From Chelatococcus albus (lineage in GTDB: Bacteria > Pseudomonadota > Alphaproteobacteria > Rhizobiales > Beijerinckiaceae), in NCBI RefSeq assembly GCF_030067675.1, contig NZ_JASJEV010000001.1, positions 262,309-326,308 of the forward strand: 64,000 nt of DNA. The letters run 5' to 3'. This document shows positions 60,279 to 64,000 of the stretch, piece after piece. Below the pieces are notes generated by a model that was given only the letters and a program-made list of their open reading frames with translations, was not told the DNA's origin and did no database searches. Numbering within the stretch: the stretch's first letter is position 1; the number at the start of each line of letters is the position of its first letter. A program made the position numbers and the translations under genes.

Positions 60279-60311
60279 AGGCGGCCACGCGCGGATGCGC
60301 GCCGGCCGCTT
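60279..60311 (+). terminator. Possible terminator after metY
   Basis: GCGGCC (60281-60286) and GGCCGC (60304-60309), with an inner CGCGC/GCGCG pairing, form an imperfect GC-rich hairpin 22 bases after the stop. There is only a short T-run. Confidence 0.4.
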
Positions 60312-60479
60312 CCGCGTCTTGCCGTCACGAGACTTTGAGCGGCCGGCGCCGATTTCCCATGCGCCGAAGTGGTATCATTCTCTTGGTTGCGCCGGCGTCG
60401 CGATAAGTCGCCGTGATGCATGTCGCGCCCGCATCGGCGACACGGCCGGACGCGCGAGACCTCTTGCGGGGAGGCCGCC

Positions 60480-60917
60480 ATGTACAAGCACATCCTCGTT
60501 CCGACCGATGGAACGGAACTCTCCGACAAGGCGATCGCGCATGGCGTCTCACTTGCCAAGGCGGTCGGAGCGACGATCACCGGCCTCACGGTGTCGCCCC
60601 CCTTCCACGCCTTCGCCGTCGATCCGATGATGGTGGCCGATACGCCGGAGGCCTACCGCGACCATGTGTGGCGGGCGGCGACGAAGCGTCTCGCCAAGGT
60701 GCGCAGCGCGGCCGAAGCCGCCGGCGTGACCTGCGACACACTCCATGTCGAGAACGACCACCCTTACGAGGCCATCATCGACACGGCGAAGACCCGCGCC
60801 TGCGATCTCATCGTCATGGCCTCCCACGGGCGCAGGGGCCTGTCCGCGATCCTCCTCGGCAGCGAGACCGTCAAGGTGCTGACGCACAGCGACATTCCCG
60901 TCCTCGTCTGCCGCTAA
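60480..60917 (+). CDS. Universal stress protein (UspA family)
   Basis: A 145-residue single Usp domain, cytoplasmic. It begins MYKHILVPTDGTELSDKAIA and ends with the nucleotide-binding signature ASHGRRGLSAILLGSETVKV followed by DIPVLVCR, so it is of the ATP-binding type. The ATG at 60480 is preceded by GGGGAGG. Single-gene unit with a strong terminator. Confidence 0.93.
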   Translation: MYKHILVPTDGTELSDKAIAHGVSLAKAVGATITGLTVSPPFHAFAVDPMMVADTPEAYRDHVWRAATKRLAKVRSAAEAAGVTCDTLHVENDHPYEAIIDTAKTRACDLIVMASHGRRGLSAILLGSETVKVLTHSDIPVLVCR

Positions 60918-60942
60918 GTCCTCGCCTGCCGCTGTGACGAAA

Positions 60943-60972
60943 GGCGGGCCGTCGCCCTGGCGACGGCCCGCC
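60943..60972 (+). terminator. Strong hairpin terminator after usp
   Basis: A perfect 14-bp stem (60943-60956 with 60959-60972) is closed by two bases, so the real loop is slightly larger, and CCCTCTCCTCT follows. It may also stop leftward transcription. Confidence 0.6.
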
Positions 60973-60988
60973 CCTCTCCTCTCCCGCG

Positions 60989-61222
60989 TCACGATACCTT
61001 GGCGTGAAGGCTCTTTCGCTTCGTCCGGGCTTGTCCGGCCGGAACGGCGGCATGGACGACGGCACCCGGCGTTAACCTGAGCGCCGCCTCCGTCCTCCCC
61101 GTCGCCGCGACGACCGCCGCCGCCATGGTCGCGATACCGATGCAGCTCGCCACAACTCCGACGGACCACCCCTCCGGGTGAAAGATCGTCACCATTCCCG
61201 TCATGGTCGCCATCCCCGTCAT
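60989..61222 (-). CDS. Hypothetical small protein with one membrane segment
   Basis: A possible 77-residue product from ATG 61222: MTGMATMTGMVTIFHPEGWS, then a hydrophobic segment VGVVASCIGIATMAAAVVAA, then a basic tail TKRKSLHAKVS. GAGG lies about 11 bases upstream. It occupies part of the 418-bp space between usp and ctaA and is downstream of ctaA on the same strand. No family is recognised and it may be spurious. Confidence 0.35.
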   Translation of the reverse strand: MTGMATMTGMVTIFHPEGWSVGVVASCIGIATMAAAVVAATGRTEAALRLTPGAVVHAAVPAGQARTKRKSLHAKVS

Positions 61223-61335
61223 GCGCCCACGCCTCGACGAGAGGCGGCGGACACCGGGACAGTCGCGCGAACGACGCATCGTCTCCGTGACGTAGCGCAC
61301 ATGCAGCGCATGGCCGCGCCGGAGCCGATCCTGGG

Positions 61336-62457
61336 TCAGATCGCGGGGACGACCGTCCGCGCCGATACGCGCAAGGGTTGTGCCAGCCTCCTCCGGTGCA
61401 TGGAGCAGGCTCCCAGGAGAATGATCGCGGTACCTTGGTGCAGGAGGCCAGCCCAGAGAGGAACCTGGAGAAGCAGTGCCAACACCCCGATACCGGCCTG
61501 CAGCATCACGAGCGCGGCGATTGCAACCGCGCCGTGTGCTGCCGCGCTTCCCGAAGCGAGACGATGCGCGCGCCAGGCGTGCCAGAACGAGACGGCGAGG
61601 AGGGCATAGGCGCCGGCGCGGTGGTTGAACTGCACCGTCGCCACCGTTTCGAAGGCATTGACCCACCACGGCGAGAGGGGCAGGAGCGTATGCGTGGCCG
61701 GCACCAGCCGGCCGTCCATCAGCGGCCAGGTATTGAAGGCAAGGCCGGCGTCGAGGCCGGCGACGAGCGCGCCGAGTGCGATCTGGAGGAAGACGAGCCC
61801 CAGGAGCAAGGATGCGCTGCCGCGCAACTGCGCGGACGCCCGGTCGACCGGGGACCGCGCACCCAGACCGGTCGCCACCCAGACAAGCCCGAGGAAGATG
61901 GCGCAGGCAGCGATGAGATGCAGCATCAGTTTCACGGGCGCAACGGCCGTCATGCCCGGCTCGAGGCCGGAAGCGACCATGATCCAGCCGATGGCGCCCT
62001 GCAGTCCGCCGAGGATGCCGATGGCGCCAAGCGTGATCATCAGCCGCCCCCGCACGGTGCCGCGCCAGACGAAGAACATGAGAGGCACGACATAGGCAAG
62101 CCCGATCAGGCGGCCGAGAAGCCTATGGCCCCATTCCCACAGATAGATCGTCTTGAACTCCGCGAGCGTCATCCCCTTGTTGACGAGCTCGTATTGCGGG
62201 ATCTGCCGGTATCTCTCGAATTCGGCGAGCCACGCGCTCTCGGTCAGGGGCAGCAGCGCCCCCGTCACCGGTTTCCATTCGGTGATGGACAACCCCGAGC
62301 CTGTGAGCCTGGTCGCGCCGCCGACGAGCACCATGATGAGGACGAGGAGCGCAACCGCATAGAGCCAGAGCCTCACCGCTCGCCATTCGCCGGGCGCGGC
62401 GGGATCCAATGTCCTGTCTGCGGTGCTGCCTGTTGCCGTCATTGTCTCTACCGTCAT
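61336..62457 (-). CDS. ctaA: Heme A synthase (COX15/CtaA)
   Basis: Converts heme O to heme A for the aa3-type cytochrome oxidase; 373 residues, eight predicted membrane segments. The conserved heme-ligand histidines are in YLWEWGHRLLGRLIGLAYV, VKLMLHLIAACAIFLGL, QFNHRAGAYALLAVSFWHAW and GLLHQGTAIILLGA. The family motif GGATRLTGSGLSITEWKPVT is intact near residue 45. Start ATG 62457; a second ATG lies five codons in. Divergent from the DUF2842 gene. Confidence 0.96.
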   Translation of the reverse strand: MTVETMTATGSTADRTLDPAAPGEWRAVRLWLYAVALLVLIMVLVGGATRLTGSGLSITEWKPVTGALLPLTESAWLAEFERYRQIPQYELVNKGMTLAEFKTIYLWEWGHRLLGRLIGLAYVVPLMFFVWRGTVRGRLMITLGAIGILGGLQGAIGWIMVASGLEPGMTAVAPVKLMLHLIAACAIFLGLVWVATGLGARSPVDRASAQLRGSASLLLGLVFLQIALGALVAGLDAGLAFNTWPLMDGRLVPATHTLLPLSPWWVNAFETVATVQFNHRAGAYALLAVSFWHAWRAHRLASGSAAAHGAVAIAALVMLQAGIGVLALLLQVPLWAGLLHQGTAIILLGACSMHRRRLAQPLRVSARTVVPAI

Positions 62458-62675
62458 GCGCGGCGCTGATCAGCAGCGCCCGCACCTGCAATCGGCCGGA
62501 CGCGGAGCCGGCTGCTCTCCTCCCTTGCCTCGCCCTTCCGGCTCGCCTGCGCCGGAGGGGTTGCGAGGCAAGACGGGCCGACACATAGTCCGCCCCGCCG
62601 GGCGGCACAACGAGCCGGGCCGCCGCACCCCAACCATCGCCTTCCTCGCGCCTTCCTTGCCCCTCGGGAAATCCC

Positions 62676-62891
62676 ATGCGTCGTCGTGCACGCAAGCTCG
62701 TCGGAACCGTCATCCTGCTGGCCTTCGTGTGCGTCTATGCCCTCGTCGCCATGGCGCTGGCGCAGGGCCGCGTTCAGGACGCGCCAAAACTCGTGCAGAT
62801 GATCTTTTATGTGACGATCGGCTTCGCCTGGATCCTCCCGGCCTTTCCCCTCATCCGATGGATGGAGCGGCGCGACGCCGAGGACATCTGA
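62676..62891 (+). CDS. DUF2842 family small membrane protein
   Basis: A 71-residue protein with two membrane segments (LVGTVILLAFVCVYALVAMA and MIFYVTIGFAWILPAFPLIR) and a conserved end RWMERRD. The DUF2842 family is largely alphaproteobacterial and often lies beside heme A synthase, as here. ATG 62676 has GGGAA upstream. Function unknown. Confidence 0.88.
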   Translation: MRRRARKLVGTVILLAFVCVYALVAMALAQGRVQDAPKLVQMIFYVTIGFAWILPAFPLIRWMERRDAEDI

Positions 62892-62921
62892 GCCCACCAT
62901 CCGGGTCCGGCCTGAGGGGGG

Positions 62922-63974
62922 TCACGTCACGCTGGTGCGCCGTGCCCGGTTCCAGAGGAGGAACGGCACGCCCGACAGGAGGGCGCGCACCGCGCCCTTC
63001 GTCTGAAATGCACCGTTGATCGATACGCGCGGCAGCGCCGTCAGATGAGCGTCATGTTCCGGAAAAAGATGGCCGGGACGTGTCGTCACGGCCGTGGCGT
63101 AACCCGCCTCGCGCGCAAGCGTGAACTCGCGCGGCCCGGCCGCCCCCCGGTCTCCCACCGGATAGGCGAGATGGCGGACCGAGCGGCCGATTCTGGCCTC
63201 GATGAGCGACTTCGCCTCGACGATCTCGCTCCGTGCCACTGCTTCCGAATGTTTGGCGAGCATCGGATGCGTGAGGGTATGCGCCCCGATGGTCACGCCG
63301 CGATGCCGGGCCAGTTCGGCGATGCCCTGCCAGTCCAGGCACAGGTGCTCGACGAGCGCCCTGCCCTCGACGCTTGCCTGCGCCGCCAGAATGCCGACGA
63401 CCTCGCGCAACCGCTCCTCCCGCCCGGCCCGCAGATCCCAATAGATCTCGTCAAAGGCGGCCGACTTCTCGCCGTCGTTCCGGCACGGCCAGCACCGCCG
63501 GGTGCCGTCGATTGTGAGGGCGACGTGGTCGAGGCGGCGAATGGCCTCCTCCAGCTCCAGCCACCACAGCGAGGCCGTCCGCTCGGCAAAGCCCGTCGTC
63601 ACGAACATCGTCCACGGTGCCCCGTGGCGGTCGAGCACGGGGGCGGCATATAGGACATTGTCGCGATAGCCGTCATCGAACGTGACGGCGACGAAAGGAC
63701 GCCCCTGCTTCCCCCGCCGCAGGCGCTCCGGGACTTCGTCCATCGCGACGAACTCGAAGCCCTCCTCCGCGACACACCGCAGAACGGAATCGAGAAACTC
63801 CGGGGTGATCTCGAGGATGCGGTTGGGTGCAAAGCCGCGCGGCCGCCAGGGCCGCACGTGGTGCAGCATGAGGATCACCCCGCAGCCACGGGCCGCGGGT
63901 GCAAGCCAGCGGTCGGCACGCGAGCGGTGAATCGCGGCCAGTCCCCACCGAAACAGTGTTCGACGCACGCTCAT
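62922..63974 (-). CDS. Polysaccharide deacetylase family protein (NodB domain)
   Basis: A 350-residue carbohydrate esterase 4-type protein. The metal and catalytic motifs are visible: VILMLHHVRPW, FVAVTFDDGYRDNVLYAAPV (the TFDDGY motif) near residue 95-105, and VTIGAHTLTHPMLAKHS (H...H) near residue 230. The C-terminal part has LAYPVGDRGAAGPREFTLAR. There is no clear signal peptide, although the N-terminus is basic. It probably removes N-acetyl groups from a cell-surface polysaccharide. The substrate is unknown and the neighbouring cluster lies beyond the window. Confidence 0.9.
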   Translation of the reverse strand: MSVRRTLFRWGLAAIHRSRADRWLAPAARGCGVILMLHHVRPWRPRGFAPNRILEITPEFLDSVLRCVAEEGFEFVAMDEVPERLRRGKQGRPFVAVTFDDGYRDNVLYAAPVLDRHGAPWTMFVTTGFAERTASLWWLELEEAIRRLDHVALTIDGTRRCWPCRNDGEKSAAFDEIYWDLRAGREERLREVVGILAAQASVEGRALVEHLCLDWQGIAELARHRGVTIGAHTLTHPMLAKHSEAVARSEIVEAKSLIEARIGRSVRHLAYPVGDRGAAGPREFTLAREAGYATAVTTRPGHLFPEHDAHLTALPRVSINGAFQTKGAVRALLSGVPFLLWNRARRTSVT

Positions 63975-64000
63975 TGCTCCCGGTCGCGCCTGCTGACTTG

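Overview
The window is about 64 kb of GC-rich DNA (high GC throughout, with a few AT-richer islands). Its gene content points to an alphaproteobacterium, most likely of the order Hyphomicrobiales (Rhizobiales). The pointers are the trpD-trpC-moaC-moeA order, an IalB-family protein, SdhE, class I PHA synthase, a heme A synthase of the alphaproteobacterial type, DUF2842 and DUF502 proteins, and the aminotransferase-hom-glpX-recJ run. The genus cannot be told from sequence reading alone.

Layout. 1-3.2 kb: end of a trp operon running into molybdenum-cofactor genes. 3.3-9.1 kb: a leftward operon of a quinone-oxidoreductase-like gene and a complete BMP-type (nucleoside-like) ABC importer. 9.2-13.1 kb: SulP transporter, TerC protein, UbiH-type monooxygenase. 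13.1-16.5 kb: a family III CoA-transferase/racemase and an AEC transporter, divergent from a malyl-CoA lyase of the Chloroflexus type. 16.5-22 kb: HspQ, IalB, an orphan YejA-like binding protein, a degenerate adenylate-forming-enzyme homologue and a FrnE-like DsbA. 22-30 kb: mfd, sdhE, recG, DUF502 and two tandem DUF454 proteins. 30-37.5 kb: glmS, glmU, then opgG-opgH for periplasmic glucans. 37.5-41.4 kb: tRNA-Lys, a decayed Mu-like prophage remnant, tRNA-Glu. 41.4-47.5 kb: recJ, glpX, hom, aminotransferase, lipoprotein. 47.7-55.6 kb: phaC, FadL-like porin, FAH-family hydrolase, argC, agmatinase-like enzyme, TlpA-like thioredoxin. 55.7-64 kb: rplM-rpsI, PaaI thioesterase, crotonase homologue, CoA-binding protein, metY, usp, ctaA, DUF2842, polysaccharide deacetylase.

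Most of the window is ordinary chromosomal housekeeping. The accessory part is the 3.7-kb strip between the two tRNA genes. It keeps pieces of Mu-like head genes in their phage order (F-like head morphogenesis, then I-like protease start), a Dam-type methylase with two frameshifts, and a tape-measure tail fragment. It also carries two divergent copies of a probable phage nuclease-toxin domain (PBECR-like). One copy sits on its normal MuF carrier and the other is spliced in frame onto a protease N-terminus, with near-identical repeats around the joints. Between them lies a small opposite-strand gene recognisable as an AbiTii-type abortive-infection protein, interrupted by a TGA exactly where a tryptophan is expected and cut short by phage repeat sequence. 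This looks like a decayed but informative record of toxin-cassette and defence-gene exchange in a prophage.

The second region worth attention is the malyl-CoA lyase / CoA-transferase / AEC transporter trio, which could form a small C4-C5 dicarboxylate-CoA module. All functional statements rest on recognising motifs and families by eye; no database search was run.
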